Position numbers and translations under genes: made by a program
The notes under the pieces: generated by a model
Told to the model about the DNA's origin: nothing
Seen by the model: only the letters and a program-made list of their open reading frames with translations
Databases searched by the model: none
DNA from: Anniella stebbinsi
Lineage: Eukaryota > Chordata > Lepidosauria > Squamata > Anniellidae
Direction of reading: 5' to 3'
NCBI GenBank assembly: GCA_029215795.1
Contig: JARDYH010000001.1
Span: forward strand, 226,055,654-226,119,653
Length of the DNA: 64,000 nucleotides
Shown: piece by piece, positions 11,862 through 24,642 of the stretch
Numbering within the stretch: position 1 is the stretch's first letter
Layout of the letters: every line of letters begins with the position of its first letter

Positions 11862-12838
11862 TAATCATAATCATACACCGGTCACACACTGAACCTGAAG
11901 AAATAAACAGACTCAATCGCACTGAACTCACAAAACACCGCATGCTCTATCCCAACTCATGCATTGAAAGAATAACAATCAGCAGGAAAGAAGGAGGAGG
12001 AGGTCTGCTGGACATTAACAGAATTCATGCTAAACAGATAAAATCACTCAGAGAATTCTTCCACACCAAAAACACCCCCATTCATAAAGCCATAATAAAA
12101 GCCGATAAAAACTACACCCCACTCAACCTAGCACTACATGACATTGGAACGAAGATCAAACACAACCACTTACACTCACAGAGAAAAAAGAAAAATGGGC
12201 ACAAAAGAACTCCATGGGAAGCACTACAACATAATACAGAACCCACAAATAAAAAAAGAACAATCGTATGAATGGCACAGGAAGAGTGAGCTATTTCCAG
12301 AAACCGAAGGATTCCTAATAGCTATACAGGATCAAGTTATAGCAACCAAGAACTACCAAAAATACATCATAAAAGATAACAGTGTAACAACAGACCTATG
12401 CAGGAAATGCCATCAGTTCCAAGAAACAAAAGACCATATAACAGGAGGATGTAAAATTCTGGCAGGAATGGACTATACGGACAGACACAATACAGCTGCA
12501 AAAATAATTCACCAACAACTCGCCATCAAATTCAACTTTATCAAACAACCTACACCATACTATACATATTCAACTGAAACAATCCTGGAAAATGCAGACC
12601 ATAAAATATACTGGGACAGAACAATTCATACAGACAAGACAATACCTTGCAACCGACCAGAAATAACATTCATAGACAAAAAAGAAAAACACACATACAT
12701 CATCGACATAGCAATTCCGAATGACAAAAATTCCTGAATCGATAAAAGACAGCATGTCTTGGCAAAGCCTGTCATGTCCGTCTAGAAAAACCGCCATGAG
12801 TGAGAAAGAGATTAATAATAATAATAATAATAATAATA
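11862..12838 (+). mobile_element. R4-clade non-LTR retrotransposon, 3' end with endonuclease domain
   Basis: The frame from about 11,890 gives a non-LTR connector region (ISRKEGGGGLLDINRIHAKQI). After a shift near the A-run at 12,184-12,196, a second frame gives KELHGKHYNII, a zinc-knuckle-like CRKCHQFQETKDHITGGC, and the restriction-like endonuclease region WDRTIHTDKT, CNRPEITFIDK and YIIDIAIPND. The order and motifs match R4/Dong/Rex6-type elements, which are abundant in lizards. It ends in (AAT)n at 12,812-12,838. The reverse transcriptase is missing (5' truncation) and the frameshift makes it inactive. Confidence 0.85.
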
Positions 12839-15800
12839 GGACTTGCAGGCCGTTTTGTTGCAGTTCTAACATATCAGGATTGTAGAAACAGTTGTAAAGC
12901 ATGTAACGGCAGTTGCGTGGGAGGAAGAGAGAAGGATTAGTTGTCTATAATACACATGGCTAAGATCAATAAGTCCAAAATCTAAAATTCACTAACTGCA
13001 ACACTACTTTGTTGCACTTTGGTGACCCAGACAGTCCTCAATTCTTCTTACAGTGGGCTTACTACCAGCACTTTATCATCAGTTATGACTGGTGGAGAAC
13101 AGTTCTTGCTGCAGGAACTTGACTTATCTGTGTTCTATTACACTGGGAATCTTTTATATCCTATGTGCTGGTGGTGGAGATACTCATGACACTGGAATCT
13201 GCAGTGGCCATGTTCGTATTAATCTGTTCACTACTATCTCAGTGGCTATATTTCTGATTATAGTTGGTAAAGTCAGGTGAAAAACTTCCAGTATTTTGAG
13301 TGGCACTAGGATCTCCTCCCACTGCCCACAAGAACTGACAGTCTTCTTCCCATGAAGCCTTAACTCTCTTACCAGCTAGAAACTCTAACACCTAGTAATT
13401 TTAATAGAGTAATATATACGATTACTGTAGTGTTCTCTCAGTTTTGTTCTTCATTGCTACCCACACCTCAAGTACAAGGAGCCCCAGCGTTTTCTTAGCT
13501 CTTTCAGTTGACTGGCTTATGCTGTCATAACATTTGAAGCCAAACATTTTTACTTCCAAACAAGAACAATGATATTGAAAAGTAATGCAGTTTTTAAAAA
13601 ATGGCACAGCTTCTTTATGCGGATAATTATTTCAACATTTAAATAATTATAAATTTAAACCATTACTCTTAATTATGTTTCAATAAGTAAATAATTCTGT
13701 GATTTTGCTGTGGGATTCACATACCTTATGTTGTCATGCACATGAAACTGAATCCCCTTATCAAATACTGTATTGTATGGATTGGATCCAGACTAAAGCT
13801 CTATATCCCACTTATGTGGAAATCAGTCCTGTTTTGCTCAATGCGCTCTGCTTTTGAGTAGACATGTATAGAATTGTATACTTCGGTTCCATTGAAACCA
13901 ATGGGATACATTAGTCACGACTCAACATTGATTTCAATGGAAACTAAATTAAATAAACTTACTGTGGATCCAACCCTCTGTGTGTAAGGAGTGGAAAAAA
14001 TAGTATAAACCCTGATTATATAAATATGTTACAAGAATATTTAGTTGAAAAATACAGACTCACAATAATAATTAACATTTATGCATATAAATATACTTGA
14101 GTGTCATTCACTAACCGATAGTTTCCAAAATTGATAAGATGCTTCCACGTCACATAGAAAGATGGAAACACATGTCCAACAAACCCTGATTGCAGGAAAA
14201 TACTAAAAAGTGGACTTAAAAAACAATCAAACAACAAAAAAACACTGCTTGAAACCTGTGACATGAAATCAACCTATAATAGTGATCAGTTCTCTGACAC
14301 AGAACAAACAATGGTAAAGGTGGAAGAAAATGTCAGGGCTGTTACTTCCAAACCAGCTTTAATTGGCAGGAAGAAAAGAATCTGCAGCGGGTGCCTAAGC
14401 CAGGATTATAAATCTGAAAATGGACAAGACACACAAGTTTACAGAATTTCAATATTCAGAAAGGGGGAAATTTCCAGTGGCAGTCAGGAAAGTACCTATC
14501 CATGCAGCATGCAAGTTCTAACTTGGATAAGTATTAACATAGGACGCAGCTTATACTGAGTGAGACCATTGTTCCAATTCAGTATTGTCTATACTGACTG
14601 GCAGCAGTTCTCCTGGGTTTCAGACGGGGGTCTTTCAGATGTAGAGAGGCTAAGGATTGGATCTGAACCCTTTTCAAGCAAAGCATGTGTTCTACCACTG
14701 TACTTCTGCCCTTCCAGTACAGCTATCTTAAAGTCATTCAGTTGTTTTATGGGCAGTGAATGTGAGCTTTTCTACACAAGGCTCTTAATCGGCTGTTAAT
14801 TGGTTATATCTATTTTCAGTTTCTTTGCATAATTAAAATCCAAGCACTATATGAAGAGTGTTTTCCTCCTGCTTTTCTGTGACATAATCTCTTGGTGGCA
14901 CTGTGGTATAGCAGAATAGCATAAATACATGCAAAAACTTTTTTTTTCGCTTTCACAATTAAATACTGCATTTCCCCTACTTTAAAAAAAATGCTGATAA
15001 TGCTAGTTTGACACAGAAGCGAAACTGGAGGATCACATCATCATCTAAAGCTGTAAACAACTGTGAGTAGGGAATAACAAATGCACTATAAATACAATAA
15101 ATGCCTCATGCAGAAAAGCCCTGTAAAGCACACAGGTCAAATGTAATATGATCACGACTGCTTAGACTGGTAAATTTCATACCGCTTCCATTCTGAAAAG
15201 CTGCAGGTGGAGAAGTACTATTGGAGGTAGTTTAGGATTGGGGTTCCCAAAGTATCAAATAAACTTTGTGTCTATTTAACAAATAAACAAAAGTAACTGT
15301 TTACAACTTGGGTAGGAAACCTGGGGCCGTCAGCCTAATATCATGCAGCCCTCAGCATCATCTTTCAATCTTGCAGTGTTGCAGACTCTCCCCTCCATTG
15401 GCTCCAGTTCTATCTATCGACTGTGGATGCAGCCCAATTGACTGTTCCCCATGGATCAATGGCTTTTCCTTGGAAAAACGTTTTCTTATCCCTCCTTTAC
15501 AAGATTATTTACCTTGGAAAACAACTCTAGCCTCTGACTTGTTTACATATTCCAAGGGTTACTCAGGCCCAAATGAATTGATAAAGACAAGATTAGACGC
15601 TCCAGACATATCTCCCTTTCATCCTGTGTTGATAGATCATGTAAACAAAAGAAGCATTGTTATCTTTGGTTGGGAGAGTTTACTTGTCCATAGACCTGTG
15701 AGGAACTGAGAGGGTGTGGCTGAAATATTTTGGAATTCCTTGTTCATGTTATCAATGTGTGGTTATCTCAGGGTAACCCTAACATAGCAAGTTCTTTAAT

Positions 15801-17640
15801 GTCTAAATGTGTCCAGCAATTTGGATTAAAAACAGTCCTTCATAGGGTAATTCACCTCTATTTTGAGTAATCAAGATGGTGTCTAGGTTTTCTTGCATTT
15901 AACTGTATTGTCTTTGTCTCTGACGCCTGGGACCTGCTAACGACATTGCTCCAAATCCAGCAGACTGATCGGGAAGATCCTTCTGCAGCTCCCTCTCAAT
16001 AATGAAAGATTCATCATGGGTTGAGGCTCTGAGTACTGTCAATGTGAAAGACATCAGTTAGATTTAGGTCCACTGTAAAACTTGGAATCTGGATATTTTA
16101 GACGATATATAGTTCCTGAAGGTATTCTGCCTGTTTATATAGTACTGTAATACTTTTGATGGCATCAAGAACAAAACAAAACTGTTGCTGTCTTCAGGAG
16201 CTTCCTCATGGGAGGAGCCAAATCCACAGCTGTTCTTTCACTTTGGATTTCCCCCTCCCCTGCCTCTTACACTGATTTATTCAGATAAGTTGTCTGAGCC
16301 AAACGGGCTTTCTGAGCTTTCTTTAATGGGAGTTGTGTCTGCTTCCAGATTCTCAAATTTCCCTTGCGAAGATTGAAAAGTTTTGAGAGATCTGTTCAAG
16401 TTATCAACAGTCACAGCCGGAGTTCAGAATGACAGCAGCAAAAGGCAGATCCAGCTCAGAGGAGTTTAGAAATTGCTCTCCCCACTCCCAGCTACCCCCA
16501 ACCAGCCCTGCAGCCGCCTTTAGTCCTCCCACAACATTTTTGTTCCTGGCCATTTATTTTCACTAGTTTCTACTGTGGTTTCTGGTTACAAAATGTAGTT
16601 GCTCTTTTTGTTACAGTCCTTTGTTGGGGCTATTTCAATTAGAAACTGGCCATGTGAAATGAACTCATCTTCTTGTGCCACACAGCCTGACAGAAACTAA
16701 TTTTGTGCAGTATGAGGGGTAGTGGCCAACTTTAGTGACTGCAGTCGATGGCGAATGATTGTCAATTTTGATCTAGCATAAGCAGCTGTCCCTATAGTTT
16801 TTTGAGGGGTATAAGTAGAAAGCATTGCATATAGTTTTTTAAAACAATGGAGCTTTCATGAGATACAGCTGCTTCTTGGGCCATGCTTGCACGTAAGCTT
16901 CCCACGCTCCCTGCTTTGGTGCCTTAGCATCCAACGGGAAATGTGGGAACCAGTGGCAGGTAGGAGGTGCGTTTTGGAGAGGCAAAATCCTGAAGATCTT
17001 TCTGCTACGAGATCACATCTGTCCCTACTGACCTTGCAGTTTCACTTCTCTGCCTGGCAGACTACATCTGTGGAATGTCTGGAATGAGACCATCCAAGAC
17101 CTGTCCCAGAGAAAGCCTCATGCCCTTTTAGCCTGTCCTAGTACGTAATCTAGCTTGTTAGAAGACAATTTTCACTGTACTCTTCAGAGCTGTACCAAGA
17201 CATTTGACTGCCTCATGTAGAGCCCAAATTACCCCAAATAAGGTCCACAGTTTATAACAGGGATAGGTAACCTCATGCCAGGGGTGCTAATTCAGCCTTT
17301 TTTAAATCAAATTTTATTATGAGTTTTAACAAAATAAAAGAAATGCAAGTGCAACTACATACTTCAGAGGCCTCAGATTCAAGTATTACAACATTCAAAA
17401 GAAAAAAAACGGTGAAAAGGAGTAAATTACACATTAAGTTCAGTAAAGGCAGACCTAATATCCAAATACAAGTCCATTAGTAATTGGCCACATCCCTTCC
17501 CTTAGCTCCACCCCCTTTCCATTTGCTGGTTTCCCAGCTTTTATGTATTTCTCCCTCATTATAAAAGGTTGAAATGCCTCTGCTAAGGCTTTGTTAATGG
17601 CTGGTATTTAAGCTACAATATGCTGGTATTTTTGTATGTA
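12839..17640. other. No gene supported
   Basis: Mostly unrecognised AT-rich DNA. A decayed lizard short repeat lies at 13,840-13,985 (TTTTGAGTAGACATGTATAG, TTCCATTGAAACCAATGGGA). An open frame of 133 codons at 15,308-15,709 has no recognisable motif and starts in GGTAGGAAACCTGGGGCCGT, which looks like the end of a dispersed repeat. LINE-like reversed tail sequence lies at 17,290-17,420. Confidence 0.35.
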
Positions 17641-17649
17641 TATATATTT

Positions 17650-17896
17650 TATTTTATTTATTTATTTATTTTATTGCATTTATATCCCACCTCTTTTCCT
17701 CCAAGGAACCGAAGGGGGCTTACATAAGCCTCCTCCTCTCCATGTTATCCTTACATCAACAACCCTGTGAGGTAGGTTGGGCTGAGAGTCTGTGACTGGC
17801 CCAAAGTCGCCCAGTGGGTTTCCATGGCCGAGTGGGGACTAGAACCCAGATCTCCCAACTCCCAGTCCAACACTTTAGCCACTAAACCACACAGGT
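17650..17896 (-). mobile_element. Sauria SINE
   Basis: Reversed copy: TTTATTTATTTATTTTATTGC tail, ATATCCCACCTCTTTTCCTCC, CAACCCTGTGAGGTAGGTTG, CCCAGTGGGTTTCCATGGCC, and the head CCAACACTTTAGCCACTAAACC. Nearly complete. Confidence 0.93.
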
Positions 17897-18171
17897 TCAC
17901 ACACCACACTGGCTCCACCACTTTTGACTTTGGTCCTGCCACCACTGAAATGTGGCCCCCAATCACTTCTCTGAAATTGAATTCGGCCTTCCGGTTACAA
18001 GATGTTCTCCACCCCTGCTTTAGAAAGCATTGCTGCACCATTCAGGCACGGATTCATACTCTCATCTATCAGCTCTTGCCTTGTGGTGCCACCTAAAATG
18101 TGGCCCCTTGGTCTCCTCACCTGACTGCACAGCAGGCCAACTGTGGTAATTCCTTGAATCTTTAGTGCAAC

Positions 18172-18275
18172 TCTCCCCAACCCGATGCCCTCCAGATGTG
18201 TTGGATTGCTGGCTGGGAATGATGGGAGTTGCATTCCAACACATCTGGAAGGCACCATGTTGGGATGGATGCTTT
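18172..18275. repeat. Short palindromic repeat (CTCCAGATGTGTTGGA type)
   Basis: CCCAACCCGATGCCCTCCAG then ATGTGTTGGA, with the inverted copy TCCAACACATCTGGAAGGCACC at the right. Common squamate hairpin repeat, possibly hAT-derived. Confidence 0.75.
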
Positions 18276-20133
18276 AGTAAATGGAATTTCACATGAAATA
18301 GAACTGTGAATGGGAAAGGATACACCACAAGTTTCAGATACATTACAGACATTAAACTTTGCTCACACATCTCTAGGAAAAGCCAAGTACAACAGATGGT
18401 TTAACATACATGAAAAACACACTAGAGCCTATTGTGCTGCAACCAATGGAGGCTGGCGGCTCCTATTTCATTGGGGGATGGTGGTAAATCTTCTCTGGGG
18501 TTCAATCAGAACGCTAAAGGAGCTAAACCCATTTTGGGGATAGGGCTCAGCACTTTGGATAGCTCCTTTAGAGTTTCAACTGAATCCCAGGGTGGATTCA
18601 CTGCCCCACCACAATTGGAGCCACCAGCCTCCACTGGCTACCACCTGTTTCTGGAGTCCCAGAGTTTGGAAAGTCTAATTTGTGCAGGCAATCAGGGTCA
18701 TCTGTACCACCATAGGATCTGTGGTTCCTGCACTGCAGTAGGACAGTGGAGTTTGCTATTGCTGGTGAGTTTGGGGTAACAAATCAGCAGCAGGAGGAGC
18801 AGAAACACAGCAATGACATGGATGAGTTGGAGGCACTTTAGTAGTGTGCCCCTCCCACCCACTTCCCTGTGGCCTCTAGTCACTTCCTTGGCTTCCATTA
18901 TCCACAAAGCAGATGAATGGATACAGCAGGACATGGAAGAGGCATTACTGAGCAACCATGTGGATCCTGAGACTTGAATTCTCTAGCTCAGGGGTGCCCT
19001 CCAGATGTTTTGGATTGCAACACTCAAATCCCAGCCAGCATGGCTAATAGTCAAGGATTATGGGAGTAGTAGCCCAAAACATCTGGAGGGCACCAGGTTA
19101 CCCACCCCTACATTAGCTAATTCCAGCTATCAGATTTGATCTCTTAAAACCACAAGAAGAACCATGCTGGCCTATTTTAATCCAGCATTCTTTTCCCACA
19201 ATGCCAACAAAATGTGAATGTATGCCCACAAGCAGGATATGAGTGCAACAACCACCCGCTTGTGTTCCCCAGCAACTAGTATTGAGAGATATTCTGCCTC
19301 TGATACTGGATCGTGACTAGCATCCATTGATAGCCTTATCCTCTTCTGGGGCCTCCACCTGCCCTGAGCTCCAGTGAGCCAAGTAGTGACTCTGCCTTTG
19401 TGAGTGAGCAACCAGTGGTGGAAAGACATTAGATTATTTAGACTCTCCTGGTCCTTCTACTGTAGAAACTCTAGGGGAGAATCATTTGGATTTAGCTTCC
19501 AGGACCAGCTATCTGTGAGCTCTGTATTCAGTAAATAACTTTTCCTACATCCCTGTGATGTGTGAAGAAATAGTCTTCGATCTGACCCATTAAGTCCGCA
19601 GAACTAACTATTTATCTGTCTGGTTTGAATGTAACATTAATAAAGGAGTAAGGAATTGTTTGGGATATATGCAATTCTACCAAGCCATTAATTCTTGATA
19701 TATTATTTCCACATGAGGAAGTGACTGGTTAGCAAGAGATATGAAATAATAAGAATAAGAAAACCTTCAGAAACTGGGCCTACCAAAATACACTTGAAAT
19801 TTGGCACGCTGATAGGTCTGGCCGTACAATGTACCAGAAAAATGTAAAAACATTGAATTTTGGGTTTCAAGTAGTTTTAAAGAATTTAATAAAAAACAAG
19901 GCTTATGCCTACAGCTCCCAGCATGCCTTTGTTGGGAGGCCAGACTTACTGGCCTTTGGGAGCATTGTGTCTTTCACAACCCCGACTCCTAAGGTTGGTC
20001 TTGAGCAGTCAACCCAATTCCACATAAAAGGAAATAACCTATATAAATGGGCTGTGTCCATTTGCAGTGCCTCCTCCCATGCTCTGTATGGTTTTAAAAT
20101 AGTAACTAGATACAATAGCGTGAGTTTGAGGGG
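18276..20133. other. Dispersed repeats and unclassified DNA
   Basis: Includes another short palindromic repeat at 18,985-19,112 (GGGGTGCCCTCCAGATG / AACATCTGGAGGGCACC). From about 19,770 an unclassified sequence with CCCAGCATGCCTTTGTTGGG flanks the hAT insertion on both sides and has an inverted match, CCAAAGGCATGCTGGGAGG, at 21,698-21,716. That suggests the hAT landed in an older TIR-like repeat. Confidence 0.4.
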
Positions 20134-20141
20134 CCAAACAT

Positions 20142-21341
20142 TAGGGGTGTGCAAGGACCCCCCAGATCAGATCGGGACCTCCAATTTTGTCCCGGATCAG
20201 ATCAGACAAAATCGGAGGCCCCCCGGACCGGATCGGGTCCGATCCCGATCCAAACATTGGACATCCGATTTTTGGATCGGCCGCCATTTTTCACCCCCAT
20301 AGACTTGCATTGGAGGAAAGAAAGCTTTCCCCCAATGCAAGCCTATGAGGAAAAAATGGCGGCGGGTGGGTGAGGGGGGCCTAACAACCTCCTCCCCCCG
20401 GGGCCATCCGCTGTGTACGGCCCCGGCAGGTAAGACCCCTCCCCCGCACTCCTTACCCCCCCAGGGCTGTCTGCTTCCATCCGCTGTTGCCAGCGGGCGC
20501 CAGCGGATGGAAGTGGATGGCCCCGGGGGGGTAAGCCCTCTCCCCCTCCCCCGCTTACCTTCCGTGGCCGCCCACTCCCGTCCGCCGCTGGCCACTACTG
20601 CGAGCAGGCTTCGCGGCTTGCCCCTAGGTAGCGCGCCGGGTGATCATCACCTGATCATCATCAGGTGATGATTACCTAGCGCGCTACCTAGGGGCAGGCC
20701 TCGAAGGCTGCTCGCAGTAGCGGCCAGTGGTGGACGGGAGCAGATGTCCCCCGAAGGTAAGCGGCGTGCGGGCCCCTCTCCCCCCTCCCCCCTGCTTACC
20801 TTCGGGGGACGTCCGCTCCCATCTGCCACTGGCTGCTACTGCGAGTGGGCTTCATGGCCTGCTCCTGAGTAGCATGCCAGGTGATGTCATCACCTGGCAC
20901 GCTACCTAGGGGCAGGCCGTGAAGCCCTCCCGCAGTAGCGTCCAGCGGTGGACGGGAGCGGACATCCCCCAAAGGTAAGCGGTGCGCGGGCCCCCCGCAC
21001 CCCCTGCTTACCTCCCCGGAAGGTAACCCCCCTGGCTCCTGTTGTCCGCTTCCATCGGTGGGCGCCTGCTGGTGCCCGCCGATGGAAGCGGGACAGCCCC
21101 GCCAGGGAAGCCCCCCCTGCTGTCCACTTCCATCAGCGGGCGCCCAATGGCGCCCGCCGATGGAAGCGGCGGTGGGCGCCAGTGGGCGCCCGCCGATCTG
21201 CCAATCCATCCGATCTGGATCAGGACCTTTCCGGATCAGATCAGATTGGATCAGCCAATCCAGCGGTGAGATCGGAAATCAGATAATTCCCCTGGATCGG
21301 ATGCAGATCGTGGATCGGACCCGATCCAGTGCACACCCCTA
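20142..21341. mobile_element. Non-autonomous GC-rich hAT-type transposon (hAT-GC copy 1)
   Basis: The termini are TAGGGGTGTGCA at the left and TGCACACCCCTA at the right. The flanking 8-bp direct repeat CCAAACAT lies at 20,134-20,141 and 21,342-21,349. TIRs of this kind and an 8-bp duplication define the hAT superfamily. The 1,200-bp body is GC- and CpG-rich and has no transposase. It contains diverged palindromic blocks around 20,560-20,740 and 20,810-20,960 and GATCGGA-rich subterminal sequence. All open frames over it are by-products of its composition. Confidence 0.93.
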
Positions 21342-21349
21342 CCAAACAT

Positions 21350-22465
21350 GCTCAAAGGCACCCTATACTGATATCACTGTTTTCTCAGAATCTGGAGGAA
21401 GTGCGTGTGTGGCCTTTGGGAGGGAGGAAAGGGAGGCACTCTGTACATGCCCAGAAACAGGCCTGATAAAGGGGGAAGTACATGGGTGGGCCCCAGCCCT
21501 TCATTACAGGTTCCTGATGGAGCACTTGATGGGCGAGAAGTGCAGGCCAAGGCAGTCCCAGCAGGATTTGGCTAGAGCTGGGTGTGTCCACTGACAACTG
21601 CTTACCTCCCCTCCTTGGCGATGCTACTCCTCGACGCTCTATCGAGGAGCAGTATCAGCAACGAGAGGAGGGAAGCACCTCAGAGGACACAGACACCTGT
21701 GGGCTGCCAAAGGCATGCTGGGAGGTATAGTACTGGCATGTAGAGTAGCTGATTTTAAATAAAAATATGGGTTAGCAAACCAGGTCACTATGTGCAAACC
21801 AGCTCACTATCTCTCAATCCTATCTCAGCTCCCACTTTTCTGACATTTCACTAACTGTCTTTGTTCTCCTTCTACCTGACTTTCTCCAACTGTCACTAAC
21901 CCCGCCCATCATTCCATTCTAGCCTCAGCTTACGCTTACAATTCCCAGCATGCCTTGGGCAATTTGTTTAAAAGTTAACTCACCAGCCTAGCAATGGCCT
22001 ACTACTTTAAGATGATTACCTTGCAGTCATATATCTTAGGGGCCCCAAGCAATGCCAGGTATATCAGCTGGTACCAAATAAAATTGTGCCCATAAGCTAC
22101 AAGAATGTGTGCCTCATGGACAAAAACTAAGTTCTTGTAAGTAAGAGCTTATCTACACCCTGTTCCTCACATGTTTCTATTTTTAAAAGCTCAGGATGAA
22201 CTAGGATGAGCCCCTAAGGATTACAAGAGTCAGACCTTCAGATTAAAAATAAAAGAAAGAGGGTGGGTGGGTGGGAAGGAGCAAATATTGTTTCCTACGA
22301 CATGGCAATGAATTCAGAGGGCTAAATAAAAGTAAATTAAATTTATTGTCCAGCCACTACAGATCCTGAGATGCTTTCTTTAGTCATTATAGGCCAGTTG
22401 CAAGTTAATATTCATTATTTACTGAACTTTTATCATTTTAAAATGGAAAGGACATTAATGGTGTC

Positions 22466-22508
<43 letters not shown>

Positions 22509-23943
22509 TTTGCTCCAAGAAATTTAAAAAGAAACAGCAAGTGGTGAGTACTAAATTGGAAAAAGAAAAGAAATTAAGCATCCCTACTTGGTTTAGAAGT
22601 ACAATGATTAATGACAACATACAGACAGAGGCTGCATTCACACATAATTATAAACCAGGATTCCTAGTTTATCCTGGTATACCATGGATTAGCTGTGTGC
22701 TAATGCATGTAGTCCATTCAACTCCTACTTCTAGGAGCAGGTAAATTAATCAGGGTCATTAGCCAACAACATGCTAGACTTTGTTGCTGTATGATCTCTG
22801 GAATTGAACCTATGATTTTGGATGCTATATATTTATCACAAAAAATTAAAAGGCTATGATAGGTGAGGCACTTCCCCCCCCCACTTACATGCACAGATTC
22901 CATAATATGCATTGGATTGACAGAGTATAGAGGAATGAAGTAGTAAAATAGAAAAAGAAACATCTTTCTGCACTGTATTAATTCCCAGTCAGGTCTAATT
23001 CCTTATATAATGGCATTTATTTCTGTACTATCACACAAACTCAATACATTCACATTCTTCACAGTCTGGAATTCCTGCTATATCTGTCAATAATACTGAG
23101 CTTATTATATATGGAAATTGAAATAAAATCAGAACTTTATTCTCTTAGCATCCTTTGTAAATGGTATATAAGTACTCTAATTCTCATTGAAAAATACACC
23201 CAGAAGTGTCTAGCAGTTACTTGTCTGGGTGAGAATTTGAATACAGATCTCCCCAGCAGTTAATATTTCCATATTCTATTCTCAGGGCTGGCCCACCCAG
23301 GAAGTAGGGCGAGGCACCCACATCAGGCACAGAGCTGGAGAAGCAGCAAATTGCTCTGTGTCCTGCTCCTGCCCAGCAAAGAGGGGCCTCCAGCACAGCT
23401 CTGCCAACCTCCAGTGGGAGAACTCTGCCAGCCGCAATCTTGCTGTGGCATTTGGCGAGTGACAGAATGGCTGGCAGGGCTCTCTGGAGCAGCCACCCCA
23501 TCTGTTTCCCTTTTGAGAGTCTCACATCCAGAAGGAGTGGCTGCGAGGCTGTCAAGATCTGGGAAACTACTTCTTCCAACTCCACAGCTCTCAGTAGAGT
23601 GGCATGACAGCAATGGCAGCAAAGTTAAGGGGGTACGTGATGGAATAAGGGGGTGAAATGCGGTGGCGGTGGAGGGAGGGAAGGGGATGCAGGGCAGCAA
23701 TGCATGTTTCCCCACATCAGACAGTGAAAAGCATGCACCAGGACTTTCTAGTGTCTGGATGATTCCAAGGCACTGGGTTGTCAATTAAACAGAGAAGAAA
23801 CTGAAGCAAACAGGGAAGGCAATACATACAATAAGAAGGCAAGTGGGGCACAGCTCTCAAAGACGTTCGGCAGCAGAATTGTATACATGTCTACCCAGAA
23901 GTAACACCCATTGCACTCATAGCGCTACTAGTCAGAAGACATT
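21350..23943. other. Unclassified DNA with minor repeats
   Basis: The continuation of the repeat split by the hAT runs to about 21,960. A palindromic GCTCCTCGATAGAGCGTCGAGGAG-like hairpin lies at 21,626-21,653. (TTTC)n is at 22,465-22,510. At 23,285 GGGCTGGCCCACCCAGG looks like the end of a hAT-type dispersed repeat extending to about 23,760. A lizard short repeat lies at 23,875-23,930. No gene. Confidence 0.4.
22465..22510. repeat. (TTTC)n microsatellite
   Basis: About 11 perfect TTTC units. Confidence 0.97.
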
Positions 23944-24642
23944 GGGCTCCATCACACCAGCGATTTTGTGCACTCTCGCCATGCTTGGTGTGCGGATTTG
24001 CAGCATGGTACTCACATGACGCTGTGCCCGTCCTGCTGACACCCCGCCTCTTCCCCAGCCTTTCCTAGAACGCTAAAAGTCTGGATTATTTTGCCTAAGC
24101 ATGTTTAATGCGCCCTTAAGCCTCCGTGTAGTGCTGTACTCCCACTTTTCCCTTTGTTGGGGGTGTGTGCTGTGACGGACGTCTTGCTGTTGGCTTGAAT
24201 GGATTGCATCAGGTCCTGTCAAGGAAAAGCGATCTCTCCCAACAGCCTGTTCCAAGCCTCTATATAAAACCCAAACCTTGCATCCCAGGCTCGAAAGCAT
24301 TTTTAAAAATCGTACAACACCCAAATCTCTGCAGAGACAGGATTGTACTCCCTCAATGCCCCCAAAGAGCCAGGCTAGATGGTCATTCCATTTTTGCCCA
24401 GCAGAAAGCCAGTCTGGTTGAAGTGCTTATCTGACAGGACGTGCTTGTATATGTCTTGTTAAAGGGGGGAAGGAGCAACCAATGAACTGGCGGGAGAAAC
24501 AGAAGAGGTGGGGTGGAGTGAAGAGCAAACAAGTGAAAGAGCAGCATATTCAGGTGAAAGGGACCATAAGCTTGACGTGCTTATGTATCAGAGGTAAAAA
24601 CCCAGAGGCAAACCAGGGGAAAAAATAGGTGTGATGGAGCTC
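23944..24642. mobile_element. TIR element, family X copy 1
   Basis: The left end GGCTCCATCACACCAGC is matched by the inverted right end GGTGTGATGGAGCT. The pentamer CATTG flanks both sides, a possible target duplication. The body aligns end to end, in reverse, with 31,205-32,472, minus the two insertions there, and partly with 61,211-61,873. No transposase. Superfamily not assigned because the duplication length (4-5 bp) is uncertain. Confidence 0.75.

Noticed and set aside
15308..15709. 133-codon plus-strand open frame
   Set aside because: No family resemblance, no splice context, and its start resembles a dispersed repeat.
19829..20302. 157-codon plus-strand open frame
   Set aside because: It runs from an unclassified repeat straight into the hAT terminus, so it cannot be a conserved gene.
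20345..21286. Proline/glycine/arginine-rich open frames on both strands
   Set aside because: Composition artefacts of the GC-rich hAT element.
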